Source of the DNA: Pseudomonadota bacterium
GTDB taxonomy: Bacteria > Pseudomonadota > Gammaproteobacteria > Burkholderiales > Burkholderiaceae_C
DNA: 64,000 nucleotides
NCBI GenBank assembly: GCA_021819435.1
Contig: JAKARB010000002.1
Coordinates: 347,182 to 411,181 of the forward strand
Reading direction: 5' to 3'
The position numbers and the translations under genes are program-made. Under the pieces are notes generated by a model that was given only the letters and a program-made list of their open reading frames with translations, did no database searches and was not told the DNA's origin. Shown here piece after piece: positions 1-9,029 of this stretch (position 1 is the stretch's first letter; every line of letters begins with the position of its first letter).

Positions 1-25
1 CACCTCCAAAGAAATTCGGACAGAT

Positions 26-604
26 GTGATGCTGGAGAGGGGTGGCCCGGGCCGGGCCAGCACTTTTGGAGTGCGGCAGTGTGGGCTGAAAGGGCTGTGG
101 GGGATGAAAGGGACCTGCGGCAGCAGTGATGGGCTGCATGACCTGCGGCAGCTATCTCCTGATCAGCATGAAGTTCAAAGTCATCAACAAATGCAACAGC
201 AAACTTGTCAAACAATGGATTCTTATAAAGGGCCCTTAAAGGGTAAGGCGCATGCCGTGCGCCAATGGGTGGCTGCTGCGGAGCAAAGACTTGCGGCGGT
301 GCATGAGGACATGGAAGGGCTGCGGCAACAAACGAAAGAACTGATTTCGGGTGAGTCGCCATGGTCGCTGGACATCTACAGCATTACCAAGCGAGGTGCG
401 AAAAGTTTGCGCTGGCGCATGGTAGGTGGTGCCCATTCTCGCTGGGACAGGATCATGCCGCTACTTTCTCATTTGCCGCCGGCGTCAGCCCAGTGGTACA
501 GAGAAGCCAACATTCGTGCCGCAGTTTTGAATGCGCAGGAGCAGGCAGCCAGATATGAAATAAAGACTGCGAAGCGCTTAGAGCAGTCTTTGGGTTTGGA
601 GTAA
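26..604 (+). CDS. DUF3158-like ICE protein (start uncertain)
   Basis: About 192 residues if started at the GTG at 26 or ATG at 29; an in-frame ATG at 104 preceded by GGGGG is an alternative. The first 65 residues look low in information, while the part from about residue 67 resembles the DUF3158 family of ICE proteins: a KGxLKGKA segment, then SLRWR (127-131) and VLNAQ (167-171). DUF3158 proteins usually sit beside an SSB gene in PFGI/SPI-7-type ICEs, and an SSB follows here. Function unknown. The family assignment is from remembered motif pattern only. Confidence 0.5.
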   Translation: MMLERGGPGRASTFGVRQCGLKGLWGMKGTCGSSDGLHDLRQLSPDQHEVQSHQQMQQQTCQTMDSYKGPLKGKAHAVRQWVAAAEQRLAAVHEDMEGLRQQTKELISGESPWSLDIYSITKRGAKSLRWRMVGGAHSRWDRIMPLLSHLPPASAQWYREANIRAAVLNAQEQAARYEIKTAKRLEQSLGLE

Positions 605-644
605 AGCCAGGCGCTAATGAATATTGAAAATGGACGGGGGTGTG

Positions 645-1166
645 ATGAATCGAGAAAAGTGGATGAGTACCGAGGGGTATGAGAGCGGCCTGCAGGCAGA
701 GATAAAGCTGGGGCAAGATTCCCTGCGTGATAAGAACGGTCTTCTGTTTGTGATTGAGGTGGTGCTCTATTCCTGTGCCAAAGGGTATCCAGCTCCACGC
801 AGCGCTGCCGCATTGTTTGTTGGCGTTGGTGCGGGATTCGCTGTCGCATGGGGCGTGGCGTATATGTCCATGCTGGATGGAGTCGGAACGAGTTTGCTTG
901 TTGGGGGGCTGCTTGGGCTTATATGTGGCGTGGTTGTTTATCGTTACTCAAGCCTTCATCGCTCGCACATAGACCATCTTGACGATTTGCTGAGTCAGTA
1001 TGAGCCGCTCGTGAAGCAGGCGTACATTGACCTCCAGGAAGAAATTGGCAGGGATGGCTTCGAACTCCAGAGCATTGACAAATGGCTTCAGCAGGAGCGC
1101 AGGGCAGTAACGAAGGCTTTGAGGACTGTGAGTCCATCCAAGTTCTTGAGCAAGAAAGTTACGTGA
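645..1166 (+). CDS. small membrane protein, two TM segments
   Basis: 173 residues from the ATG at 645, which has a GGGGG stretch upstream; an ATG at 630 in the same frame is possible. Two hydrophobic helices lie near residues 52-75 and 80-103 (rich in Gly, Ala, Val), followed by a charged, probably helical C-terminal half with basic residues at the end. This predicts an inner-membrane hairpin protein with a cytoplasmic tail. It sits between the DUF3158-like gene and ssb, so it may share their transcript. No family recognised. Confidence 0.55.
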   Translation: MNREKWMSTEGYESGLQAEIKLGQDSLRDKNGLLFVIEVVLYSCAKGYPAPRSAAALFVGVGAGFAVAWGVAYMSMLDGVGTSLLVGGLLGLICGVVVYRYSSLHRSHIDHLDDLLSQYEPLVKQAYIDLQEEIGRDGFELQSIDKWLQQERRAVTKALRTVSPSKFLSKKVT

Positions 1167-1281
1167 GCTCAACAAGCAAACCTAGAATAGACACGATCAA
1201 AAGAATTGCCGCTCAACGAAGCAGGCTTTGAGAAATGCTTGACAAGGGGCTCCATTGAGGAAGAAACAACTGGAGCTACAA

Positions 1282-1686
1282 ATGGGAATCGAATCAACCG
1301 TCATCGGAAACATGTTGACCAATCCGGAGCGCCGGATCGTCAAGGTCAAAGGAGAGGACACCACGGTCACCGAGTTCAGGGTCATGGCCGACGTATACAA
1401 GCGGGACGGCAACGACCAACTGGTGCAGGACGAGCAAAAGTCCGAGCCGGTGCAGGTCTCGGTTTGGAACGAAAAGCTGGGTGAAGAAATCGCTCGTCAT
1501 TTCAAGGCAGGTTGTCGTTTGATCATCATTGGCACGCAAACGATCCAGACTTGGCAAAAGGACGGACAGAACCACTACCAAGTGCAGATCAACGCTGCGG
1601 CTGTGGGTCTGGTGCCCTATCGCATCGACCGCATCGAGTTTCGACAGAGGCGTGAAGCCTCGCCCCCTGATCAGCAGGCGGCTTGA
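1282..1686 (+). CDS. ssb: single-stranded DNA-binding protein
   Basis: 134 residues. The ATG at 1282 is chosen over an upstream TTG at 1255 because GGAG lies 6-9 bases before it. It shows an OB-fold SSB pattern: an early strand with the NMLTNPE turn, a central TEFRVMAD strand, then VSVWNEKLGEEIARHFKAG, the typical region joining strand and helix, and a GTQTIQTWQKDG segment. The acidic DDIPF-like tail of chromosomal SSB is absent, as in many ICE-borne SSBs. It coats ssDNA during replication or conjugative transfer. Confidence 0.85.
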   Translation: MGIESTVIGNMLTNPERRIVKVKGEDTTVTEFRVMADVYKRDGNDQLVQDEQKSEPVQVSVWNEKLGEEIARHFKAGCRLIIIGTQTIQTWQKDGQNHYQVQINAAAVGLVPYRIDRIEFRQRREASPPDQQAA

Positions 1687-1742
1687 GCGTGGTGCCACCG
1701 CCGTCAGGCGGTGGCCGATCTTCACCTTCATCGAGTATCGAC

Positions 1743-2711
1743 ATGAACACCATCAAGCGCTGGAGCATGGAGCGTGACGCTGCCTACATCCATGCCATCT
1801 TGAGCTGCCTTCGCCGTCATGGCCCACTGGTCGGTGCGGCCGATGTCCTGCAGCAATCCGTGTCCTACCTCCGCGCTCGCCATCCTCAAGGACGTGAGCT
1901 GGAAGATGCGGTGCATCTGCGGCGAGTGGTGCGTGCGTTGCTGAGGCTGCTGTCCACAGGCAACGTCCGAAGCTGGCTGTGGCAAGGTCAGGTTTGCTAT
2001 GCCCTGCCTTCCTTGAGCCAGCAGTGCTCGCTTGGTCCGGGGCGCAGCGGTTTGAAGCCCTTCGCTGTTCCTGTGGCTATGGCAGCGGCTGCCGTGGTTG
2101 CTGGCTGTGCCTCCTCTCATGACGGCAGCTTCAGCTCGCCGCGGTACAGCTACTTCGTTGAACCCGGTTTGCAGCAGGAGCTTCCCATCGCTCGAACTCA
2201 GCCTGCGCAGCTGCTGGCAAAGCCTTTCACGCGCCACGTGGCGCGTGTCGATGCAGTGGCAGTGGCAGCGTCTGGTGCTCCACCTGGAACAACGGGCGGA
2301 TCGACATTGGCTGTGGCAGGAAAACCCGAGGTTCGGGAAGCCGGGAAGCAGGTGCTGGTGGAGCCGGAACTCATGAAGGCGTCGGTGCAATTCGCCTATG
2401 CGAGATCGCAACTCGGGCTTGATGGCTTGGCCGAACTACGCGCTCTCGTCCCTCGATTGCGCGACGCAGCCAGCATCAGATTGATCGGTCGCGCGGATCC
2501 AACGGGGCAGCCGGCAATGAATGCTCGTCTTGCGCAGGCGCGTGCGGATGCTGTGGCGGTTCAACTAAAGCGGCTGGGCATCAAGCCGGACAAGATTCAA
2601 GCACAAGCCTGCGACAAGTGCTGGGTCGCTCGGGAGAAGCTGAACGCAGCTACCGCGCAGCTGCGTCGTGTCGACATCGAGGTTCGGTTTCCGACCGTGG
2701 CTCACGACTGA
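1743..2711 (+). CDS. OmpA-family protein with internal lipobox and cytoplasm-like N-terminal extension
   Basis: 322 residues from the ATG at 1743. The C-terminal 110 residues are an OmpA-type peptidoglycan-binding domain (VQFAYARSQL, then IRLIGRADPTG and NARLAQARADAVAVQLKRLG). Upstream lies a hydrophobic stretch ending in VVAGCASS, a good lipobox with Cys at about residue 122. About 100 residues precede that hydrophobic stretch and look like a soluble helical domain, possibly a winged helix. Either the true start is internal near the lipobox, giving a classical OM lipoprotein, or the protein is anchored by an internal segment. Only nine bases separate it from the next helicase gene. Confidence 0.6.
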   Translation: MNTIKRWSMERDAAYIHAILSCLRRHGPLVGAADVLQQSVSYLRARHPQGRELEDAVHLRRVVRALLRLLSTGNVRSWLWQGQVCYALPSLSQQCSLGPGRSGLKPFAVPVAMAAAAVVAGCASSHDGSFSSPRYSYFVEPGLQQELPIARTQPAQLLAKPFTRHVARVDAVAVAASGAPPGTTGGSTLAVAGKPEVREAGKQVLVEPELMKASVQFAYARSQLGLDGLAELRALVPRLRDAASIRLIGRADPTGQPAMNARLAQARADAVAVQLKRLGIKPDKIQAQACDKCWVAREKLNAATAQLRRVDIEVRFPTVAHD

Positions 2712-2720
2712 TCGCTGCAC

Positions 2721-4691
2721 ATGAGCGATATACAGGTTGCGGCTGAGCCTTGCTCGGCCGCAACACCCTTCACGCCGGTCACGCCGTTCAGGCCATCGTT
2801 GGTGGTCAGAGCGGTGTGCGATGGCCTGCGCCTGGGCTTCAACGTCCAGTATGCCGAGGGCGTGAACACCGTCATGAAGAAGGCGGGCTTTGCCTGGAGC
2901 CGCTTTCGGCGGATGTGGGTGGTCCCAGTCGCCCAGGCCAGGGATGCCATGGAGCAGGTGCGAGAGAACGCGCCTGTCGACCTGAGCTTCTCACTCGACG
3001 ATCTGCGCGACAAGGGCGCTGTGGCTTGGCTGAACAAGCAGCCAGACTTCTTCACGGAGCTTCTGGACGCCCAGTTGATCCCCCTGGAGGACGGTCGTTT
3101 TGCTTGCACCTTCGAGTTTGATGCTCTGGCAGCTCAGGCCATGCGGGAGCTGGGGGGGAAGTTTCACAAGTATGCGAACGCATGGGAGGTCGCCAGAGCG
3201 AAGCAGGAGATCCTGCAGGCCCTTGAGCGAGTGGCTGGCATCCGCGAGGACTTTGTATTCGTCCACGAGCACCACATGCGACTGGAGCAGCTGGTCGCCA
3301 GGTCAAAGTCAGAGGTTCCAATTACTGTCCCAGGAGCCCCACCTCCCTTTGCTAGAGGCGGGGCGCGTGAGCCCGCCGAACTGGTCGGCAATGGCTTCTT
3401 GTCGGCCATCGGCACGCCCATGGCAAAGCTGCAGGTGGACGATGTTGCGCTGCGCTACTTGGCAAAGAAGTGCAGCCTGCGTAGTTACCAAGTTGAGGGG
3501 GTTCGTTTCCTGGCTGAGCGGTCAGCTGCGCTGCTGGGTGACGACATGGGGCTCGGCAAGTCTCGGCAAGCGGCCGTTGCAGCCAGGCTTGTTGCCGGCG
3601 ATGAGATCGTGTTGGTGGTGTGCCCTGCCAGCTTGTGCATCAACTGGCAACGCGAGATCAACGCGGTATTTCCAGATGAACAGGTTGCCTTCATCGGTGA
3701 ACACTCCTTAGAGGAGTGCGCCAAGGCACGATGGATCGTCGCGAACTACGAGCGCCTGGCGGGCCTGGTGAAGGCCACGGATTTGCCTTTGGCTTGCATG
3801 CTGGTGGATGAGGCACACAACCTCAAGGAGTACCAGGCCGGGCGCACACGCAATGCCTTCCTGCTTGCCGAGCGGATCAAGAGGCGCTTCTTGTTGACGG
3901 GCACTCCCATCCTCAACCGTGAAGTCGAGATGCATACCCTGTTGCGCTTGTCTGGACACACGCTTGGCGAGCTCGGCTTGAAGGAGTTCCGCAAACGATA
4001 CGCAGGCAGTTCTGCGAACCGCAGTGAACTGGCCGATCAGATACGCGGCTGGATGCTTCGACGTGGCAAGGACGTGCTGACTGATCTTGGCAAGAAGATA
4101 GAGCAAGTCCGGTATGTGAACCTGGCTGGAGGGCTGGCGTCCTACGAGAGAATTCTCAAAGACGCCACGATGCAAACGATGCCCAAGCTGATGAAGCTTC
4201 GGGAGCACCTTGAGCATCTCAAGGTCGATTTCATCGTCGAGTCCATCCAAGCCCTGCCGTACGACCAGAAGGCCCTGATCTTCGTCGAGTTCACCGAGAC
4301 TGTGGACATGCTGGTCAAGGCCCTGTCGGATGTCGGCATCAAGGCGGTGTCGATCATTGGCGCACACAGCCCCAAGCAGCGCATGAAGGCCGTGGATGCG
4401 TTGCAGAACGATCGTGACGTTCAGGTGCTCATCGGTACATCGAAGGCTGCTGGCGTGGGCCTGACGCTGACGCGGGCAAATTACGTGTTCCTTATGAGCC
4501 TCCCATGGACAAATGCGCTAAAGCGACAGTCGGAGGATCGGGCATATCGCAGCGGGAACACCAGCGATGTCTTTGTCATGATCCCGATCATTGCCGGCAC
4601 GCTGGATGAACAGGTGATGGCTTTGCTGAACTCAAAGGAAGAAATCGAGGATGACGTTGTCGAAGCGTTGCGTGTGGCTGTGACAGCGTAA
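2721..4691 (+). CDS. SNF2-family helicase (SMARCAL1/HARP-like)
   Basis: 656 residues. SNF2 motifs are clear: GDDMGLGKS (273-281, Walker A), DEAH (363-366), LTGTP (392-396) and, near the C-terminus, QSEDRAYRSGN (motif VI). The N-terminal part holds two related small segments (about 41-69 and 129-158, pattern GFxWxRxxRMWVVP) that resemble HARP/DUF5710-type DNA-binding repeats seen before SNF2 domains. Likely an ATP-driven DNA translocase for strand annealing or fork remodelling. It follows the OmpA-like gene by nine bases. Substrate unknown. Confidence 0.85.
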   Translation: MSDIQVAAEPCSAATPFTPVTPFRPSLVVRAVCDGLRLGFNVQYAEGVNTVMKKAGFAWSRFRRMWVVPVAQARDAMEQVRENAPVDLSFSLDDLRDKGAVAWLNKQPDFFTELLDAQLIPLEDGRFACTFEFDALAAQAMRELGGKFHKYANAWEVARAKQEILQALERVAGIREDFVFVHEHHMRLEQLVARSKSEVPITVPGAPPPFARGGAREPAELVGNGFLSAIGTPMAKLQVDDVALRYLAKKCSLRSYQVEGVRFLAERSAALLGDDMGLGKSRQAAVAARLVAGDEIVLVVCPASLCINWQREINAVFPDEQVAFIGEHSLEECAKARWIVANYERLAGLVKATDLPLACMLVDEAHNLKEYQAGRTRNAFLLAERIKRRFLLTGTPILNREVEMHTLLRLSGHTLGELGLKEFRKRYAGSSANRSELADQIRGWMLRRGKDVLTDLGKKIEQVRYVNLAGGLASYERILKDATMQTMPKLMKLREHLEHLKVDFIVESIQALPYDQKALIFVEFTETVDMLVKALSDVGIKAVSIIGAHSPKQRMKAVDALQNDRDVQVLIGTSKAAGVGLTLTRANYVFLMSLPWTNALKRQSEDRAYRSGNTSDVFVMIPIIAGTLDEQVMALLNSKEEIEDDVVEALRVAVTA

Positions 4692-4807
4692 GACTTGCAG
4701 TTGGATGGTGCAGCATGGCATCTATCCAGGATCCGAGGACAAGCGTGGTGACAGAAGGGCTCCACAGCACGCAGCCGGCTTGCGGCTGAGCTAAACCGGA
4801 GATAGTC

Positions 4808-5800
4808 ATGTCATTTTTCAAACGCCTCAACTGGGGGGCTACGCGCGTGGAACGCAACCATCCCGCTAATGAGCAGGATGCAGTTCCAGGCCTCGTCCAG
4901 GCGCTGCTTGCCGATCGCAAGAGCGAACGCAGGGCAAGCATCATCCGCACGTCCTTGTACGTCGTCATGGTCACCGCACCGGCACTGCTGTTCATGCCGA
5001 ACCTGTTCTCTGGCTGGAGCTTTTCGTCTGGTCCTGTGGTGGGCGTTGTGCATCTCGATGGCCCTATCGAAGCCGGTGCTCCAGCGTCGGCTGATCGCGT
5101 TCTGCCAGCACTGCGTCGCGCCTTCGAAGCGGAGAACGTGAAAGCGGTAGTGCTGAGCATCGACAGCCCTGGCGGAGCGCCTATCGAGTCGGAGCGAATA
5201 AATGATGTTGTCGCTGAACTTCGCAGAAAGAACCCAAAGCCCTTCGTCGCTGTGATCAACACGCTGGGCACCTCCGCTGCTTACTTGGTGGCCATGCATG
5301 CGGACACCATCTACGCCGGACGCTACAGCATCGTCGGTTCGATCGGTGCCGTCATGGAGGGCTGGGACGTGCACCAGGTCCTGGCCAAGTACGACGTCAG
5401 CCGCCGCGTGTACGCATCGGGTGAGCTGAAGAGCATGCTCAATCCATACATCCCGATGTCGGACAAGGCCGATGCCGAGGCGCGGGAGCTCGTGGTGGGC
5501 ATGGGCAAGCGCTTCAACGAAGAGATGCGTGCGAAGCGCGGGAACAAGCTCAAGCCCGGCATAGACTACGGAAGTGGTGGGGTGTGGCCTGGTCCGACAG
5601 CGAAGGAAATCGGCGTCGTGGACGAGCTGGGAACGCTGGATTCCGTCGTTGCGAAGCGATGGAACCTTCCCATCAAAGATTTTGGCCCTCGCGAGCACGG
5701 CATGCCTTTCGTGGCCACGGCCAGCGAATGGCTGACGGGGGTGGTCTCTCAGACCACGCTGCGCCTGCAGGCCAACGTCGATGGCGTGAAGTTCCGATGA
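4808..5800 (+). CDS. S49-family peptidase (SppA-like)
   Basis: 330 residues with one membrane helix (about 46-66) followed by a periplasmic S49 protease domain. The Ser nucleophile is S156 in GTSAAY and the general base is K208 in YASGELKSM; the spacing fits the short bacterial SppA/SohB group. SIDSPGGAPIESERI (about 117-131) is the usual oxyanion region. It probably degrades membrane-bound peptides. Such genes appear on large plasmids and ICEs, and here it precedes a CsgG-like gene that starts 19 bases after its stop. Its role in the element is unknown. Confidence 0.8.
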   Translation: MSFFKRLNWGATRVERNHPANEQDAVPGLVQALLADRKSERRASIIRTSLYVVMVTAPALLFMPNLFSGWSFSSGPVVGVVHLDGPIEAGAPASADRVLPALRRAFEAENVKAVVLSIDSPGGAPIESERINDVVAELRRKNPKPFVAVINTLGTSAAYLVAMHADTIYAGRYSIVGSIGAVMEGWDVHQVLAKYDVSRRVYASGELKSMLNPYIPMSDKADAEARELVVGMGKRFNEEMRAKRGNKLKPGIDYGSGGVWPGPTAKEIGVVDELGTLDSVVAKRWNLPIKDFGPREHGMPFVATASEWLTGVVSQTTLRLQANVDGVKFR

Positions 5801-5819
5801 ATCAAATTGGGGATTGAAG

Positions 5820-6605
5820 ATGAAGACAAGCAAACTTTGGGCGGTGGCCCTGATGTTCGCCGCTGGCACCGCCAGTGCGGACAAGACCGTGACGGCGGAG
5901 AAGGACTACGAACTGCCGCGGTGTTCCAAGCCCATTGCCTCCGTGATGGTGGGTCAACTGGTCTGCAAGTCGGCCTCGTGCCAAGCGACGGACAAAGACT
6001 CTGGTGCCGGCGGCCTCATGGCGCTGGCGGCACTGGCCTCAGGCAACTCGTCTGTGAACTTTCCCGGTGTAGGGGAGGGCATGTCGGCCATGCTGACCAC
6101 CGTTCTCAAAGAGACAGGATGTTTTGAGATCCAGGAGCGTGAGGCGCTCGAGGAACTCAACAAGGAGCTGGCTCTTGTCGGGAAGAAGGTGGATGTTCAG
6201 CAGGCCGACTTCATGATCAGCGGGGCCATCACGTCCATCAACATGGTGACGGAGAAGAAGCAGTTTGCAGGTGGCTACATCCCCATCCTCGGGGCGATCT
6301 CCACGACAACGAAGACCGCAGATCTCGGACTGGACATCAAGGTGATCGACGTCAATCGCGCAAAGGTCCTGCAGGCCCGGACATTCACTGGCAACAACGA
6401 AACGTCGAGTACGAGCTGGGGTGCAGCAGGCTTTGCCGGCATTGGCGCCTTGGGCGGCATGTCCACCATCAAAGGCACGCCTATGGAAGAGGTCGTGCGG
6501 GATGTTCTGGTGCGCGTCGCCTCCTTCACTTCTCGCACCCTGGCGGATGCAAGTGGCGCGAAAGACGTAGATCTTGTGAGCCCTCTGGCTCAATCAGCGA
6601 AGTGA
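5820..6605 (+). CDS. CsgG/HfaB-family secreted protein
   Basis: 261 residues from the ATG at 5820, with GGGGA upstream; a TTG at 5814 is less likely. It has a signal peptide ending near TASA-D. The body follows the CsgG pattern: a conserved Gly-rich early part, TTVLKETGCFEIQEREALEELNKE, then ADFMISGAITSIN and ADLGLDIKVIDVNRAKVLQA. In CsgG and HfaB this fold builds outer-membrane secretion channels or holdfast anchors. No lipobox Cys is seen at the cleavage site, so it may be soluble in the periplasm. It is probably cotranscribed with the S49 peptidase. Confidence 0.7.
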   Translation: MKTSKLWAVALMFAAGTASADKTVTAEKDYELPRCSKPIASVMVGQLVCKSASCQATDKDSGAGGLMALAALASGNSSVNFPGVGEGMSAMLTTVLKETGCFEIQEREALEELNKELALVGKKVDVQQADFMISGAITSINMVTEKKQFAGGYIPILGAISTTTKTADLGLDIKVIDVNRAKVLQARTFTGNNETSSTSWGAAGFAGIGALGGMSTIKGTPMEEVVRDVLVRVASFTSRTLADASGAKDVDLVSPLAQSAK

Positions 6606-6683
6606 AGGACCTGGTGCTCATTTGTCGAGCACGCCGAGTTTTTGATGGAGCCTCCTGCGGCGAGCTCGATGTGGTCGTAGCGC

Positions 6684-6706
6684 TTATCCACAGTTTCTGT
6701 GGATAA
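6684..6706. promoter_or_regulatory. inverted pair of consensus DnaA boxes
   Basis: TTATCCACA at 6684-6692 and its exact reverse complement TGTGGATAA at 6698-6706, separated by five bases (GTTTC). Both arms match the consensus DnaA box. They lie in the 202-bp gap between the CsgG-like gene and dnaB. This fits either part of a replication origin or DnaA control of dnaB. Confidence 0.75.
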
Positions 6707-6753
6707 GTTCAGCGCACGCAAGGGTGCCTCGTCGAGCCCATCCATCAAGGTAC

Positions 6754-6782
6754 TTGACGGATTTATTTAGTAATACCAAAAT
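6754..6782 (+). promoter_or_regulatory. dnaB promoter with overlapping palindromic operator
   Basis: TTGACG at 6754-6759, a 17-base spacer and CAAAAT at 6777-6782 form a sigma-70-type promoter. The 15-bp near-palindrome TTTAGTAATACCAAA (6766-6780) covers the spacer and the -10, a typical repressor site. The same block recurs at 37253-37282, and a related operator lies at 12822-12836. Confidence 0.65.
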
Positions 6783-6784
6783 GC

Positions 6785-6803
6785 GACCTCAGTAAACGAG
6801 GTC
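6785..6803 (+). promoter_or_regulatory. hairpin over the dnaB ribosome-binding site
   Basis: GACCTC (6785-6790) and GAGGTC (6798-6803) can pair around a seven-base loop. The GAGG used as ribosome-binding site for the dnaB ATG at 6808 is inside the second arm, so folding would hide it. This may limit translation of the helicase. Confidence 0.5.
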
Positions 6804-6807
6804 AGAC

Positions 6808-8208
6808 ATGAAAGCTGTGCCCCAAAGACATCTTGAACAAGACGATGCACAGCTGAGTGCTTTGCGTGTACCTCCGCACTCCATCGAGGCCGAACAGAGC
6901 GTGCTCGGCGGTCTCCTGCTCGACAACGCTGCGTGGGACCATGCAGCTGATCTGCTGGTGGAGAGTGACTTCTATCGGCACGAGCATCGGTTGATCTACG
7001 GCGCGCTGGCAGAAATGATCAGCGCTACGAGGCCCGCCGATGTGATCACCGTCTACGAGCGGCTGAAATCCTCTGGAACAGGTGATGAATGCGGAGGGTT
7101 GGCCTATCTCAACTCGCTGGCCCAGAGTGTTCCCAGTGCTGCAAACATGCGGCGCTACGCGGAGATCGTGAGAGAGCGATCGGTGCTGCGCAAGATGATC
7201 GCGGTCAGTGACGAGGCGATCGCGAGCGCCCTGCAGCCTGACGGTCGCTCTGTCACTCAGATCCTCGATGAGTTCGAATCGAAGGCTCTGAAGATTGCTG
7301 AGCAAGGGTCTCGGCATGCCAAGATCTGGAGCCCGCTGGACAGCCTGATCGCTGAGGCCATTGATGGAATCATGGCCAACGCGGACAAGGGGGGCGTGGC
7401 TTTGACGGGCCTCAGCACGGGCCTTGTCGACCTCGACAAACAAACGTCTGGTTTGCAGGACGGGGACCTCATCGTCTTGGCTGCGCGTCCCTCCATGGGG
7501 AAGACGGCCCTGGCGCTCAACATCGGCGAACACGTTGCCGCCAACCTCGGGTTGCCTGTGGCTGTGTTCTCGATGGAGATGGGGGGCGGTCAGTTGGCGC
7601 TTCGCATGATCGGGTCTTCTGCTCGCATCGACCAGTCGAATCTGCGGGCAGGCACGCTGAGCGATGACGAATGGTCCCGCCTGAGTGAGACGACGGAACG
7701 ACTCATCAAAGCCCAGATGTTCATTGACGAGACGGGTGCTTTGTCGGCCAATGAGCTGCGCGCACGAGCTCGTCGCAAAGCGCGCGAGTGCGGTGGGAAG
7801 CTGGGGCTAATCATTGTGGACTACCTGCAACTGATGGCTGGTGGTGAAGGGGCAAGTGGCGGGGTTGCGCAAGAGAACCGGGCGACCACGTTGGGCGAGG
7901 TTTCGCGAGGACTGAAAGCGCTTGCAAAAGAACTTCAATGTCCTGTCATCGCGCTCTCGCAACTCAACCGTGCAGTGGAGAGCCGACCTGACAAGCGACC
8001 GATGATGTCTGACCTGCGAGAGTCGGGGGCCATCGAGCAGGATGCCGACGTCATCATGTTCATCTACCGTGACGATTACTACAACAAGGACTCGAATGAG
8101 CCCGGGGTGGCCGAGATCATCCTGGCGAAGCAACGCAACGGCCCTGTCGGAACCGTCAAACTGGGTTTTCTCAAGCCTCAGACCAAGTTCGTCAACCTGC
8201 AGGTCTAG
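6808..8208 (+). CDS. dnaB: replicative DNA helicase DnaB
   Basis: 466 residues, the normal length of DnaB. The N-terminal helical domain begins with PPHSIEAEQSVLGGLLLD, followed by the linker and the RecA-like motor: Walker A RPSMGKT (227-233), Walker B LIIVDYLQLM, and the arginine-finger region SDLRESGAIEQDADVIMF. It unwinds DNA at the fork as a hexamer. An element-encoded copy, with DnaA boxes and a regulated promoter just upstream, suggests the element can set up its own replication. Confidence 0.95.
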   Translation: MKAVPQRHLEQDDAQLSALRVPPHSIEAEQSVLGGLLLDNAAWDHAADLLVESDFYRHEHRLIYGALAEMISATRPADVITVYERLKSSGTGDECGGLAYLNSLAQSVPSAANMRRYAEIVRERSVLRKMIAVSDEAIASALQPDGRSVTQILDEFESKALKIAEQGSRHAKIWSPLDSLIAEAIDGIMANADKGGVALTGLSTGLVDLDKQTSGLQDGDLIVLAARPSMGKTALALNIGEHVAANLGLPVAVFSMEMGGGQLALRMIGSSARIDQSNLRAGTLSDDEWSRLSETTERLIKAQMFIDETGALSANELRARARRKARECGGKLGLIIVDYLQLMAGGEGASGGVAQENRATTLGEVSRGLKALAKELQCPVIALSQLNRAVESRPDKRPMMSDLRESGAIEQDADVIMFIYRDDYYNKDSNEPGVAEIILAKQRNGPVGTVKLGFLKPQTKFVNLQV

Positions 8209-8229
8209 AGGCTGAGCTGGATCCAAATC

Positions 8230-8799
8230 ATGACATCAACCTCGAATCGCAACGGATCTTTGTCAATTCGCGAATGGCTCCCGCTTGGGTGTGCCTTGGC
8301 TTTGATATTGGCTGCGTCGTACTCCTTCGCGCCCGGCATTTATGACCTGTGGGGCGACGATCGAAGCTCAGCCATTCGTACCTTGGAGCAAGATCTTCCT
8401 GCTCTGGCTGAAAAGGAACTCCGCGCGCTGCGCGAAGAGGAGCTCACCAAGGAGCCATTGACGCCGTCTTTGGTTTATGAAGGCCTGAACTCCCAAGTGA
8501 TCCTTGCAGGTGAGGTGCTCCATGACACGTATGGCATTGCGTCGAGAGAGAGCTTGACGTACGAGCTGCTGGCTCGCACGCCAACAGGGCGCTACTTCTC
8601 GGTCTCCTATCGCCTTCGGCTGGACAATGTGCGTGCTTGCCTAGCAGATCCCGAGAGCTGCCTTGGTTGGACATTCAGGCCCGTGGACAAGGAGATTGCC
8701 ATGGAGATGGTCTTTCGAGACAAGCTGTTCACTCCTGAGTTTTTCCGTTCAACTTTTGGTGTTGATCCACCGTCTGCGGCTGCGAGCATTCCCGCGTGA
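8230..8799 (+). CDS. membrane-anchored hypothetical protein
   Basis: 189 residues with one N-terminal membrane helix (WLPLGCALALILAASYSF, about 17-34) and a periplasmic remainder. The part after the anchor has an acidic, helical segment, then a probably beta-rich domain. It starts 22 bases after dnaB and may be cotranscribed with it. No family recognised. Confidence 0.55.
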   Translation: MTSTSNRNGSLSIREWLPLGCALALILAASYSFAPGIYDLWGDDRSSAIRTLEQDLPALAEKELRALREEELTKEPLTPSLVYEGLNSQVILAGEVLHDTYGIASRESLTYELLARTPTGRYFSVSYRLRLDNVRACLADPESCLGWTFRPVDKEIAMEMVFRDKLFTPEFFRSTFGVDPPSAAASIPA

Positions 8800-8965
8800 A
8801 GCGGAACGCATGGTCTTCCCTGACCGGATGTCTTTCGGTAAACTTGAATCGAATCCCTCGGCTGAGGTCAATCAGCCCGTTTGCTGCACGTTACGCAGCG
8901 CCATGCACATGGTTTGGCTTCTGAAAAACCATGGATATCGCTTGCGGTATTTGAAGTTTCATCAA

Positions 8966-9017
8966 CCCCCTGGGGCTCGTCACGCCCCTCAGGGGGTCAC
9001 GTGCGGGCTCCGTTTTT
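8966..9017 (+). terminator. hairpin plus U-tract before a gene start
   Basis: CCCCCTGGGGC at 8966-8976 pairs with GCCCCTCAGGGGG at 8984-8996 (two-base bulge), and TTTTT follows at 9013-9017. The gene at 9030 starts only 13 bases on, with TTGGAGATCC as ribosome-binding site. The region 8800-9029 holds no other convincing gene. Confidence 0.5.
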
Positions 9018-9029
9018 ATTGGAGATCCC

